This document shows positions 11,825-23,086 of a stretch of 64,000 bases of DNA, one piece after another; the stretch's first letter is position 1; each line of letters opens with the position of its first letter. This DNA is from Cryptomeria japonica. Lineage: Eukaryota > Streptophyta > Pinopsida > Cupressales > Cupressaceae. The notes beneath the pieces were generated by a model. The model was not told the origin of the DNA and ran no database searches. It saw nothing but the letters and a program-made list of their open reading frames with translations. The position numbers and the translations under genes are program-made. The DNA lies in contig NC_081413.1 in NCBI RefSeq assembly GCF_030272615.1, positions 331,759,302 to 331,823,301 on the forward strand. The letters run 5' to 3'.

Positions 11825-14438
11825 GAATGCTTCAAAAAGATCAACAAAACTTTGGTAATGTGAATTTGGTAGAAGGAGATTCCTACTTATATGATTGCAT
11901 CCAAATTGCAGTAGTTGTTACATCCCCTTTTTCACTAATACTATGTTAATACTTTTATTTCATTATAATGTGATGATTTGTTGAATAGAGGTTCAAAATG
12001 CTTATGAGAATTGACTTTATTAAAAAGTCACCAAGTTTTGTTGAAGTTACGTAGTTATGTTTTTATAAGATAGAGCTACTATGAGATTTCGGGCTAACTA
12101 CATTTCTTTGACCTAGTGGTTGTTGGAAATCCACCGTACTTTGAGAAGGGAGGGAAAGTATCATCAGGTATGGGAGGAAAGTAGATGAAACATCAAAATG
12201 CCATCTAAGACCTCAAGAATTTCATATGTGTTTTTCTTACACCTAGGTTGTAGAGTCATGTCGTAATACCTTTGTCGAGTAACCCTAGTTTGTCAGTTGA
12301 TATGGCTTCTCTCTTCTAACATGAATTCATAATAACTTAAGCTATCTCGTAATAAGTTTAAACTGAGAATTGTTCCAAAATCCTTCTGGATTGTCATTTA
12401 TTTATTATATTATTATATATTAATGATTAAATATGTATGTAATATAGACCATGATACATATGTATATAAGTATATATATGTGTGTCATTTTATAAACATG
12501 ACACAAGTAAATATATATATATGCATAAGTATACACATACCCCATACTATACACATACTTAATCACTCCTTAAGCATATATGAAGGAATTAACACATAAT
12601 GGATAGTAGCCATATTGATATAAATATAAGTTTAGAAGAAATCTTATTAAGCAGTGTCAATCAAGCAATAATCTCCTATCGGCTATTAAGCCAATGAAAG
12701 AAGATTTGAACAATTCATAAAGAAGGTTCTCGATTTACTTTCTACGTGAGAATAAGAGCATCCAATATTGTTTAATGAAATTCAAAACTCATGGAAATTA
12801 ATTCATATTGAAATGAAATGTTGATGACTGCTTAATGCAAATTGTTTTGAAGGAGTTTTGAAGTCCATAGCATATATATCGAGAAGATGTTTTATTCAAG
12901 AGTAATCATATAAAAAAATAACTCTATTTCTCTCTCGATAGAAAAAAAAAGACAAGTAGAAGGGAACAAATTGTTAAACAAAGAAGAAGCTGGGTGGAGA
13001 CTAATTGAAAGGCTGAGAAATAATCTTCAGATGTAGCTAGCTAGGAAAACAGGCACGTTCCTTAGGCTTGTCTTGAGATTATTGTATTTATTAATAAAAG
13101 AACAAAATAAATGTTTTGCTGAAAGTTTACTTTGAATATAATGTTTCAAGACCCAATGGAGGTTAATAGATGCCAATGCAACTTAAATTGTTCTTCTTGA
13201 ATTTGAATACTTTCAAGTAACTAGAAACCGTGTTGTTCTTGTTCATGGCTAGATTCTGCTTTTCTGTAGCCATGGGTTGGTAATGAAATTAAGGAGACAT
13301 ACTAGAGAACACTGATTGGAACCCTTAAACAATTTCAATTGAACAATATCAAGAAGAGATTATGGATTACAATTATTGCATGGGAATAAGAATTAACAAC
13401 AAAAGAAGATTTCAAATCATTCCTTATTTAAATTAGTACTTTCATTTAATATTCTTAAGTAGTCTGTAATAACATAGGGTAATTTGGTAATACCTAGTAG
13501 TTGAACTAAGTTCATTTCATAATTCTATTAGTGCATATGGTTTGAATATAACCTGATAAGAGGAAATAATCTTAGCTTATAAAAAATAAATATAGAAGGA
13601 GATTTATTTAAAATCATCTCTATTGGAAAACATAAACTTGAACTTTGATAGGTTGAGTTGGAAACCATTATTGTTGGTATGTTTGCAAATATGCTTTTGC
13701 TAAGTAGGAGGCAAATACTTGTATACATGAGGTCATGGGTTGCTATTCATATTTACAAACATGATGTTGAGTTTACTCTTAACATCAATAAATATTCAAT
13801 TAAAAATAAGCATAAGCAAAATATGAAGGTAACCGTCTTTGAATACATCACCTCAAGACTAAAACCAAAATAGTTAAAGAATATTATTTAACTTGGAGTT
13901 GAGAAAGTCAATATTTTCTTGGCTGTGAGAATATTACTCGAGAGAACCTTTGGGTCAGTAGATTAACCCCAACATTGATTCTAGTCGAGGAGGGTGGTGA
14001 ACAATAACAACACGTTAATTCGTGTTTGCAAAATGGAAAAACCTTTGGCCAAGGTGATGTTATGCTCAACTAACGTCTATCAGTTCATTTGCTCTAGATA
14101 CACTATCTAGTCAAAAGTCATGCTAGTTAGGAGGACATATAGTGTGTGATCAACTAGAGTTGTGTAGGGTCAAAACACCAGTCTCAGATGGCATTAGATC
14201 TTTTATATTGCTTACATAATTGTGAAGGGTCGCGTCCCTCCATTAGGTTAAGGCACAAGGGACTTTGGTCCGTGGTTGGGTGGAAAATCACCTTGATGAT
14301 ATTTTCCCTCTACTTAGATATTCAAGATAAAAAAGAAGTCCTAAATGAAACCCTAAAGTTGTAAATTATAAACTCTTCCCTTTTGAAATAATATTATGTA
14401 GAGTAAATTTCTATTGTATTCTCTATGATGCTAAATGA
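11825..14438. other. Long stretch without recognisable gene
   Basis: AT-rich DNA. TA/ATAC simple sequence is dense at about 12405-12545. The small frames at 13528-13728 (minus) and 13658-13873 (plus) overlap antisense and match nothing known. Confidence 0.4.
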
Positions 14439-15232
14439 TGTTTGATGCAAGAGCATCCCTAGTTCTTGGTAATATTGCATCAACCAAAAACATTTTCCTT
14501 TCAGTTTGTCCCTGTTTTGTAGTGTCAATGTTTCTTTCAGCATTTCTTTTTGTATGCTCACTAGATGCGGACCTGGATTTGGTTCATGGACATGTTCATC
14601 AATCTTATCCTTGGTCCATGGGACGTTTGGATCTTTTTTTGGCAAGTTATCACTTTCAAAATCTGAGACAGTTTCCTGACTTGGAACATCAGAACCGCTT
14701 GGACCTATTTTCTATTGGTGAATCTTGCGGATCTCTTTCGTAGCTTGCAGAGCTTTAGTTCATTGTTTCCAACGTTCCTTAGCATGTGGAAAACCTTCCC
14801 TTGGGTCCACACTTCATTCTTTGGCTTTTCCAGAGGAATCTCTTTGGCGGAGGCCAACCTTATTGTTTTTTATGTTTCATCTTGTTCATCGACATTTGTT
14901 TCATCTTGAGTGGACGAGGATCATTCTTGATCATATAAATCAATGTAATTAAGCATTTATAAATAATCTTTTAGAACATAGAAGATAGATCTGAAGGTTA
15001 GGAGTTTTGAAGTTGGATCACATTTTTTCTTGAGCCAAATGTTGCATAGCATGCATGTTTTGTACTCAGGCCTGTGAGCCGAGATGTTGCCAAAAGTTTT
15101 TAATCAATTTCTATGATATAATAAATCTAATTATGCATTGTCTCCATCTCACTATGTTGTTTGTGTTGTGTTTCATTTGCTGCATGGTCCAAATTGTTCT
15201 CTTTGAGGACCTTCCTAATCATGACTACACCA
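14439..15232 (+). repeat. 5' LTR of the chromovirus
   Basis: It starts TGTTTGATGCAAGAGCATCCC and ends GACTACACCA. It aligns along its length with 19901-20702. Small open frames within it (14435-14743, 14715-14909, 15055-15243) are LTR sequence, not genes. Confidence 0.88.
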
Positions 15233-15234
15233 AG

Positions 15235-15246
15235 TGGTATTAGAGA
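15235..15246 (+). other. Primer binding site, initiator tRNA-Met type, decayed
   Basis: TGGTATTAGAGA lies two bases after the 5' LTR and matches the plant consensus TGGTATCAGAGC at ten of twelve positions. Confidence 0.75.
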
Positions 15247-15478
15247 AAGATTTTGTTTCAAGGATTGCAGAGTCCTCTAAGATTTTGTTGTGGGGTGGCA
15301 GAATTGAGGATCCGACCTGGAGCTATAGAGTATTTGCATGAAGATGGCTTAAATAAATGCTAGAGGTGGTGGAGTGTGTGGGAATGCAGATCTTGTTGTG
15401 ATGGAAATGCTGAGAGGAATTGCAACCCAATTAGAAGCTGTTGAAACAATCTAGAGATGAGGTCGACATGTTGAAGAT

Positions 15479-16360
15479 GTGAGCGATGATGAAGAAGAAG
15501 TGGAGGTGGGAGAGGTAGTAGAAAATCAATTGGAAATCGATCCAGAAGAAGAAAGGTTCTTGAGGGTTTTGAGTAAAGCGAACACCAAACCACATTTTAC
15601 CCCACTAGATTATGATGGCAAGTTGGATTCAGATGAATTGATGGATTGGATCATGAAAATGGAAAAGTATTTTGATTTTGAGAACATTGCAGAAGATTGG
15701 AAGGTGAAATATGCCTCTACAAGGTTCAAAGGTCATGTGTCTCTTTGGTGGGAACATTTGCAGGTAGACCGACAGAGAAGAGGTCAAAAAAAGATCAAAT
15801 CGTGGGAGCAGATGGTTAATAAGTTGAAACTGAAGTTCTTGCCTATCGACTATCAAGTGAATTTGTTCTGGAAGTTGCAGAACCTGAATCAAAAGGAATC
15901 TAGTATGAAGGAGTATACCGAAGCATTCTACAAGATGCATATCATATCTAGACACACCAATGATGAGATTGAACAAGCTGCCCGATATTTGAATGGATTG
16001 TGGATGTTGGTACATGATGAACTCAATTTAATCAAGTTGTAGAGTGTTGAAGAAGCTTATCAATATGCCTTGAAGGCAGAAGAGAAGTTGAATAAAAGAC
16101 ACGAGAAGAAGAAATGAGGTAGAGGTAGAAGATTTCAGGGAGGAAGACCTTATACTGGAGGTCGAGGACCCTGTGTAGATTAGAATAAAGACAAGGAAGT
16201 TAGCCGAGATGGTAGTTCATACCAGAGAGATGACAAAAAAAATTATCAGAAGAAAGAAAATGAAGGTTACCAGAGTGAGGGTTATGGAAAGGAAGACAAA
16301 AGACAAGAAAAGAGAGTGTTTAAAGGAACTCACTTTAAATGCAAAGGAGAAGGACATCAT
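15479..16360 (+). pseudogene. Gypsy gag with zinc knuckle
   Basis: The capsid-like domain of retrotransposon gag is recognised from 'YASTRFKGHVSLWWEHL' then 'SWEQMVNKLKLKFLP' and 'LFWKLQNLNQKESSMKEYTE', matching the family pattern A...l.G.A..WW..l, W..m...l...F.P and q...sv..Y...F. A stop follows 'LNLIKL' (16040-16042) and others interrupt the basic linker. The knuckle at about 16325-16375 reads HFKCKGEGHHDFEC: the first Cys of CX2CX4HX4C has become His. The start is taken from the first in-frame Met; the real one may lie further left. Confidence 0.85.
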
Positions 16361-16499
16361 GATTTTGAATGCAAGAAAATAGAGAACCGTGGAAGAGAAA
16401 CCTTGGCAGAAGAAGAACTTGTTGAATCAAGTAACATATCAGAGGATGGAGAGTTGTTGATGACGAGGAGAGCGTTATACCATACCAGAGGAGAGCAAG

Positions 16500-16870
16500 A
16501 GCCCTTGCAGAGGAATAATTTGTTTAAGACAAGATGCAAAGTAGCTAGTAAGTGTTGTAAAATTATAATTGACAGTGGTAGTACTGATAACCTTGTTTCA
16601 GAAGAAATGGCGACTAAGTTAAATTTGGAGAGATTGAAACACCCTAAGCCCTATCAAATAGCATGGATTTGAGATCAACATAAGGTATTAGTAAGTGAAC
16701 AATGTTTAGTAAAATTGAAGATTGGAGCTTATCGTGATGAAATTTTATGTGATATTAAGCCTATGGATATATGTCATATCTTGTTGGGTAGACCTTGGCA
16801 ATATGATAAATAAGCAATGCATGATGGAAGAAGGAATATATACACTATTGTGGCTAATGGGGAGTAACAA
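16500..16870 (+). pseudogene. Gypsy aspartic protease
   Basis: The catalytic motif is visible as 'CKIIIDSGSTDNLVSEEM' (DSG triad, about 16552-16605), followed by 'DICHILLGRPWQYDK', the second conserved protease block (ILLGRPW). A TGA after 'AWI' (16670-16672) and a TAA after 'YDK' break the frame. The protease lies in the same frame as gag and RT, as expected for polyprotein processing in cis. Confidence 0.85.
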
Positions 16871-16873
16871 ATC

Positions 16874-18408
16874 TTGTTGCCTTTGGAGGAGCTTTTGAAG
16901 AGTGAAGTTTGTACTAATGCTAGAATATGTCTGGTTGATGGAAATAAATTCTTGGATGGGATGAGACATGAGAATGTATGTTTTGCCTTAGTTCCTAAGA
17001 AGACTGTGAATCTGGAGCATGAAGAAGAAGAATTGGAGGAGATAAAAGAGTTGTTGACAGAGTATGGAGACATCATTTTAGATAATGTACCTAATGGATT
17101 ACCCCCTGTGAGAAGTATCAATGATTGCATGGACTTGATTCCTGGAGGTAGTTTGCCTAATAAAGCAACACATGGGATGACACCGATAAAGAATAATGAG
17201 TTGAATAGACAAGTGCAGGAGTTGTTGAGGAAATGTTTCATTAGAGAGAGTTTGAGTCCTTGTGCAGTTCCAACATTGTTAGCACCTAAGGAAAATGGAG
17301 AATGGAGGATGTGTACTAATTCTAGAGCAATAATCAAGATCATAATGAAGTACTGATTACCTTTGCCTAGGATGGATGACATAATGGATTGTTAGAGTGG
17401 AGCCAAATATTATACAAAGATAGACTTGAAGAGTGGATACCATCATATCAGAATCAGAGAAGGAGATGAGTGGAAGATGACATTCAAGACAAATGAAGGA
17501 CTGCATGAATGGTTGGTGATGCCTTTTGGATTGACTAATGCATCGAGTACTTTCATGAGATTGATGAATGAGGTATTGAAGAAATTTTTGGGTAAGTTTG
17601 TTATTGTGTACTTGCATGACATCTTGATTTTTAGTAAGACAAAAGAGGAGCATATGTTGAATGTGAGACAAGTTTTGAAGATGTTGAGAGAAGAGAAGTT
17701 GCTAATAAACATTAAGAAGTGCAGTTTCATGAGGAAGAGTTAGTTTATTTGGGCTTTGTGATATTTGTGGATGGATTGAAGATGAATCCTGAGAAAGTAA
17801 GAGCAATTGTTGATTGGCCTACACTAGAGAGCATTGGAGAGGTAAGATCATTTCATGGATTGGCTAGTTTCTACCGAAAGTTCATCAGAAATTTCAATTC
17901 AATTTATAGCCCCATGACACAAGAAATGAGAGGAGATAGAAAGGATTTCAAGTGGACAACCAGAGCAAATATGAGCTTTGAATTGTTAAAGCAAAAGGTG
18001 ACAAAGAAACTTGTGTTGGTTTTACAGGATTTAAACAAAGTATTTCAAGTGGATTGCGATGCAAGTGGGAATGAAATTAGAGCAGTGTTGATTCAAGAGG
18101 GAAGATCAGTAGCTTATTTTAGTGAGAAGTTGAATGATGCAAGGAGGAGGTATTCCGTATATGATCAAGATTTTTATGCCATAATTCAAACATTGAATAA
18201 GTGGAGACATTATTTGCTGACTAAGGAGTTTGTGTTGTATACCGATCATCAAGCTTTGCAATATTTGAATATTCAAGGTAAGTTGAATCAAAGACACATG
18301 AGATGGGTAGAGTACTTGCAGAGTTATTATTTTGTTTTGAAGCATAAGAGTGGAAAATCAAATAAAGTTGTTGATACCCTTAGTAGAAGGAGGAATTTGC
18401 TGACATAG
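16874..18408 (+). pseudogene. Gypsy reverse transcriptase and RNase H
   Basis: RT blocks in order: 'ELLRKCFIRESLSPCAVPTL', 'KENGEWRMCTNSRAI', '[13 protein letters not shown]', '[17 protein letters not shown]' and the catalytic box, here YLHDIL instead of YLDDIL, so one metal-binding Asp is lost. A frame change at about 17735 leads into the connection ('SFHGLASFYRKFI') and RNase H ('VDCDASGNEIRAVLIQ', 'FYAIIQTLNKWRHYL', 'LYTDHQALQYL'), which retains its Asp residues. Stops occur at 17354 and 17393. Confidence 0.9.
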
Positions 18409-18599
18409 ATGAGAATAGAAGTATTAGGTTTTGCAGAATTGAAGAACTTGTATGACAATGACCTGGGTTTTGCAGAACCTTGGAGAGCCTGCATAGAACC
18501 TATTGCAGTGGATAGAAGTAAGTGGCTATATTATTTTATTCAAGATGAGATGTTTTTTTAGAGGAAATCAGTTGAGTATACCCCAGAGCTCTATGAGAA

Positions 18600-19640
18600 A
18601 ATTTGATAAAGGAGAAGCAAAGTGGAGGATTAGCCAGACACTTTGGAGTAGATAAGACAACAACCTTAGTAAGTGAGAATTAATTTTGGCCTCAAATTCA
18701 TAAGGATGTTAGGAAATTTGTTCAGAACTATAGGATTTGTCAACTAGTGAAAGGTGGTAGTCAGAATGTTGGATTGTATAAGCCTTTGACAGTTTCAGAG
18801 AGACCATGGGAAGACATAAGCATGGATTTCATACTTGGATTACCTAAAACACATAGAGGAAATGATTCTATATTTGTGGTGGTGGATAGATTCTTAAAAA
18901 TGGCACATTTTATACCTTGTAATAAGACAACAGATGCAATACATGTTGCTGACCTATTTTTCAGGGAAGTGGTGAGATTACATGGATTGTCTAAGAGCAT
19001 AGTTTTAGACAGAGACACTAAGTTTGTTGTATATTTTTGGAGAACACTTTGGAAGAAGATGAAGAAAGATTTGAAATTCAGTTCTACTTTTCATCCACAA
19101 ACTGATGGATAGACTAAAGTAGTAAACAAGAGTTTGGGAAACTTATTGAGATGCTTAGTTGGAGAGAAAATTGGAAGTTAGGATTTGATTCTTGCATGAA
19201 CAAAGTTTTCCTACAATAATTCAGTGAGCACGAGTATCAGAAGACAACCATTTTAGATTGTTATCGAAGTACACCCTAGAGGTATATCAGAAGTGAGAGA
19301 CATAATTAATGAGGACAAGTGGAGTGCAGAAGCAGAAGAGTTTGCAGAGAATATGAAGACAATACATAATTAGGTCAAACAACATTTGGAGGTTATGAAT
19401 AATAGATTTAAGGATAAAGCAGATGAAAAGAGGAGACATAAGGAATTTGAAGTTGGAGATGAAGTGATGGTGTATCTAAGAAAAGAAAGATTCCCAGTTG
19501 GTACCTATAATAAGTTGAAGATGAGGAAGTTTGGACCTTGTAAGATCTTGAGGAAATTCAGTTCCAAATATGCATATGAAGTGGAGTTACCGAATAGTTT
19601 GGATATTTCACCTATATTCAATATTGCTAATCTACATTAG
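18600..19640 (+). pseudogene. Gypsy integrase
   Basis: The catalytic core is recognised by '[16 protein letters not shown]', '[15 protein letters not shown]' and '[20 protein letters not shown]', then '[11 protein letters not shown]'. These carry the D and D of the D,D35E triad; the Glu region after the stop at 19112 is eroded. The C-terminal part 'FEVGDEVMVYLRKERFP' and 'LKMRKFGPCKIL' is the GPY/F-type module just before the chromodomain. The N-terminal zinc-binding region (about 18600-18745) is heavily interrupted. Confidence 0.88.
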
Positions 19641-19890
19641 TACCATGAGGTAGAATGTAGTGAGGACATTGTAGTAGACTTGGAAAATAAGATACCCCAG
19701 AGGGAGCTGGACCAGATTGAGGAGATTTTGGATAGCAAAATTGGGTGTAGCACTCACAACAAGTAGTACAGAGAGTGTCTTGTGAAGTGGAGAGGCAGAC
19801 CAGTTGAAGATTCATCATGGATTTATTAGGATGAGGTGGACCATCTTGGTTTTCCTTTAGCCCCGACAAAGTGAGAGACTCACTTTCAAT
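19641..19890 (+). pseudogene. C-terminal chromodomain of the chromovirus
   Basis: Directly after the integrase the frame reads 'QRELDQIEEILDSKIG', a stop (TAG), then 'YRECLVKWRGRPVEDSSWI'. This matches the chromodomain pattern ...E.Il..R....Y.VKW.G...e..tWE. Such domains are known to steer chromovirus integration toward heterochromatin. The domain ends just before the 3' LTR. Confidence 0.8.
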
Positions 19891-19900
19891 CAACCCCAGA

Positions 19901-20702
19901 TGTCTGATGTAGGAGCATCCCTGGTTCTTAGCAATCTTGCATCAACCAAAAACATTTTCCTTTCAGTTTGTTTCCTATTTTGCAATATTAGTGTTTCTTT
20001 GAACATTTTTTCTTGTTTGCTCACCATATGTTACAGAGCTAGATTTAGTTCATGGACATGTTCATCAATCTTATCCTTGGTCTATGAGACATTTGGATCT
20101 TTTTTCCAGCAAGTTATCACTTCTAAAATCTGAGACATTTTTCTGGCTTGGAACATCGGAACTGCTTGGACCTATTTGCTATTGGAAAATCTTGCAGATC
20201 CCTTATGTAGCTTGCAGAGCTTTAGTTCATTGTTTCCAATGTTCCTTGGTGTGTGGCCAAACTTCCCTTGGGTTCGACTTCATTCTTTGGATTTTCCAGA
20301 GGAATCTCTTTGGCGAAGGCCAGCCTTGTTGTTTTACAGATGTCATCTTGTTCATTGACATTTGTTTCATCTTGGGCCGACATGAATCATTCTTGATCAT
20401 ATAAATAAATGTAATTAATCATTTAGAAATTAGCTTTTAGAACATAGAAGATAGATTTGAAGATTAGGAGTTTCATATTTGGCTCACATTATTGCTTGAG
20501 CCGAATGTTGCATAACACGCATGTTTTGTACTCAAGCCCGTGAGCCGAATTTGTGAGCCTGGATATTGGTGGAAGATTATAATCAATTTCTATGATATAA
20601 TAAATCTGCTTCTGCATTGCCTCCATCACATTGTGTTGTGTTTCATTTATTGCATGGTCTATATTGTTCTCTATGAGAACCCTCATAACCGTGACTACAC
20701 CA
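19901..20702 (+). repeat. 3' LTR of the chromovirus
   Basis: It starts TGTCTGATGTAGGAGCATCCC and ends GACTACACCA, aligning with 14439-15232. A purine-rich PPT is not well preserved before it. Open frames inside are LTR sequence. Confidence 0.88.
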
Positions 20703-20777
20703 ATGTTAGATACTTTTTGTAATTATATTTTTATAAAAGTTTTTAGTTCCTTGTTTCAAGGATTTATTCTACTTAGT

Positions 20778-20977
20778 TGTTACTTTTTCATTCTTTTAAT
20801 GTTCAGAAAATTAAGTATGTTATAGTAGTTAGCAAAATCCCTAATCCAATCATGTTGAAGGTAGAAGAAAATTTGTGGGAGCAAGAAATTGAAATTGAAG
20901 AATGTATATTTTATTGTTTAAAGTGTGGAGGCAGGTCACATACGAAGAAATACAAAAATCATAAATATCAAACATAA
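20778..20977 (+). pseudogene. LINE ORF1 C-terminal zinc knuckle
   Basis: The reading 'IEECIFYCLKCGGRSHTKKY' is the CCHC knuckle that ends many plant LINE ORF1 proteins, with the final Cys replaced by Tyr. It stands about 550 bases before the endonuclease of the same strand, which fits ORF1-ORF2 order. Confidence 0.65.
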
Positions 20978-21521
20978 AAAAGGCATGGAGGCCGACAACC
21001 AATTAAAGAAACTTTGAACAAAGTCAGAACGTGTTTGAATATAAAGTAAAGAGTAGTATTGAAAGTGCAAAAGACAAATTGGAAAATAGTGGAAGGTAGG
21101 GTAAAATGGTAAGGCCAAATGAAATTTATGAGGTCCCTAGCACCCAATATATTGAATCACCAAAGGGAATTTCAAAAGATATATGTTTAGAAGAAGTTTG
21201 AGCAAGTTCTCAAACCAATCAAGAAAAATGGGTCTTTCAGAAATAAGTCTTCCCAATGGGTTGAAGAGATCTCATAATTTTTTTAGAGAATTTGATATTA
21301 AAAGAAAAGTTATTAGATACAAAAGGACTGGGCATTACTGACATGAGATACATCAGTCAAACAATGTTAAATTTTTTTTACAAGTCAAAGAAAGGAAGAG
21401 GTAGGAAATACTATAGGCAAAAATGGGAAGATAAAGCCATGGAAAAAGGTCCAAGGACCGTCAAGGATTTCTTTATTAAATCCAAGAGAGAAAAGACCTC
21501 CCTTGTAAGGCAATAAAGATA

Positions 21522-22120
21522 ACCATGTGGAATGTCAAGGGTCTAATGACTTCTAATAAGAGATGCTTAGTTAATTATAATTTAGAAATGATCCAAGTAA
21601 ATATAATTATGACTCAAGAATCTAAAATTAATACTGAGGCACGAGACAAATTTATAATTTATTGCAAACAATGGTCAGGCTTCTTTACTGAATCACAAGG
21701 TGCTTTGGGTGGTTTGGGTTTGTTATGGATGGAAAGAACTAATTTTGTATCTGTCATACAAGCACATCAATGATGGATTTTTGGTAAGGTGAATCTTAAA
21801 TACTCAATTTTGGAATTTCCTATCATCAATGTTTATGGTCCCACTTGAACGAAAGATAAAGAAGTAGTTTGGAAGGAAATATGGTCACTCATGAGTAATT
21901 TGGATAAAAATTTGATGATCTTGGGGGGTTATTTTAATATGATCTTAGATATAAAAGAAAAAAGTGGAGGATTGTCTAAAGTAACAAAATTTATGACAAA
22001 GTTTAAAGAGTTTATAGCAATACAAAAATAGTGGATTGTATTCCTAAAAACAATGCTTTCAGTTGGACCAACCAAAGATTGGGAATTACAAACTTTCCAG
22101 AACTTTAGTATAATTCAAAT
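21522..22120 (+). pseudogene. LINE ORF2 endonuclease (APE type)
   Basis: ORF2 begins near 'TMWNVKGLMTSNKR' (21522 onward), with the WN.(R/K)GL motif that opens these endonucleases. Then follow 'IIMTQESKI' (catalytic Glu), 'GGLGLLW', 'INVYGP', 'MILGGYFNMIL' (normally GGDFN; Asp changed to Tyr) and 'NNAFSWTNQ'. Several stops follow 21773. The RT is absent: recognisable sequence fades at about 22340 and a microsatellite begins at 22389. Confidence 0.82.
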
Positions 22121-22388
22121 TAGGTTCTAAACCATCTAATGAATATTTCAAATTTTAAAGTACATGGTGGCAGGAAAAGAAATTATCAAAACTAATAACA
22201 TATTGGTGGTAGGAAAGCAACATGTTTAAAGGCATGTTGTTATCAATTCATGAAAAGATTGGTATTTATTAAGAACGGATTGAAAACCTTGAACAAAAGA
22301 ATGTTTCAAGAACATATTCAAAGAAAAGGAAATAGTGGAAATAAAACTTCAAAACTGATATGAGAAAGTTATAAAGTTTGGAATGTAT

Positions 22389-22531
22389 TATGTATTATGT
22401 ATGCATGTGTATATGTATGTATGTATGCATGCATGTATGTATGTATGTATGTATGTATATGTGTGTGTGCGTGCATGTGTGCATTTGTGTGTGTGTACAT
22501 ATACACATACATACATACATACATACATACA
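22389..22531. repeat. Inverted ATGT/ACAT microsatellite
   Basis: (ATGT)n with GCATGCATG interruptions (22389-22460) passes through TG-rich sequence to (ACAT)n (22495-22531). The two arms are complementary and could fold back. The right arm adjoins the 3' end of the minus-strand LINE, whose tail would read (ATGT)n on its own strand. Open frames here are repeat artefacts. Confidence 0.9.
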
Positions 22532-22544
22532 TCTCAAATTTCTT

Positions 22545-22816
22545 TGTCGCGAACCTCATCACAAGAGTGACCTGCGTTTCAATAGGATGTATGGTAAGTC
22601 TATGAAAATACTTAGTAAGCACTCTAGCCCTAGCCTGAAACTTATCTTCATTTCTAATAATTCAGATATACCATAAAATTTCATAGGAAATAGCAAACTA
22701 GAACTAGTTTCTATAACTTTACACACACTGCATATATCAAAAGTATTCTGATCACTTTTACACAACAACCTATTAAGAATCAATAACCATTTAAAACATT
22801 TCTTTTTAGGAGCAAC
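22545..22816 (-). pseudogene. LINE ORF2 C-terminal zf-RVT segment
   Basis: On the minus strand 'NVAPKKKCFKWLLILNRLLC' then 'DICSVC', 'IETSSSLLFPMKF' follow the zf-RVT pattern P.K...F.W......L....C..C....E...Hl...C. It is separated from the rest of ORF2 by 21 kb of inserted copia DNA: the preceding codons 'KWQHIFENL' lie at about 43830-43860. The His of the ET..HL motif is lost. Confidence 0.8.
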
Positions 22817-22821
22817 ATTAC

Positions 22822-23086
22822 TGTAAGGAAGTTAAGTAGCGGAACAACTTCCTACACTAATCTTGAGAGGAGGGTAATGGAATTTTTTTTTAGATCGCTA
22901 CAACAGTTATAGAAACTTAACAGAAATAAACAAAATATCATGCATACCACAACACAATAACACAGTGATTTACGTGGGGAAAACCCTTTCGGGAGAAATA
23001 CTCCACACCAAAAGCAGCTCAATATATGATTCAACAATCAATAACAGATTACAATACTTGCAGAGAAAGCTCTTCATAGGAGTACC
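22822..23086 (-). repeat. C1 3' LTR, piece A
   Basis: It aligns with 42929 onward of the intact LTR from TG(T/C)AAG(G/A)AAGTT to GAGTACC. It contains the copia U5 signature 'gatttacgtggggaaaaccctttcggg' (reverse sense). It ends in the duplication GTACC at 23082-23086, where E1 inserted. Confidence 0.88.

Larger units (their letters stand above)
14439..20702 (+). mobile_element. Ty3/gypsy chromovirus, near complete, inactive
   Basis: Domains run in gypsy order between two LTRs: gag, CCHC knuckle, aspartic protease, RT, RNase H, integrase, chromodomain. gag, protease and most of RT share one reading frame, as expected of a single gag-pol polyprotein. Frame changes occur near 17735 and between 18408 and 18747, and many stops are present. 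LTRs differ at very roughly one base in eight over the first 350 bases by eye, so this is an old insertion. No clean target duplication was found at the edges. Confidence 0.9.

Noticed and set aside
14434-20707. A clean target duplication for the chromovirus
   Set aside because: Flanking bases (AATGA and ATGTT) do not match under any reasonable choice of edge.
22378-22676. Met/Cys/Tyr-rich and His/Thr-rich open frames
   Set aside because: They translate the ATGT/ACAT microsatellite.
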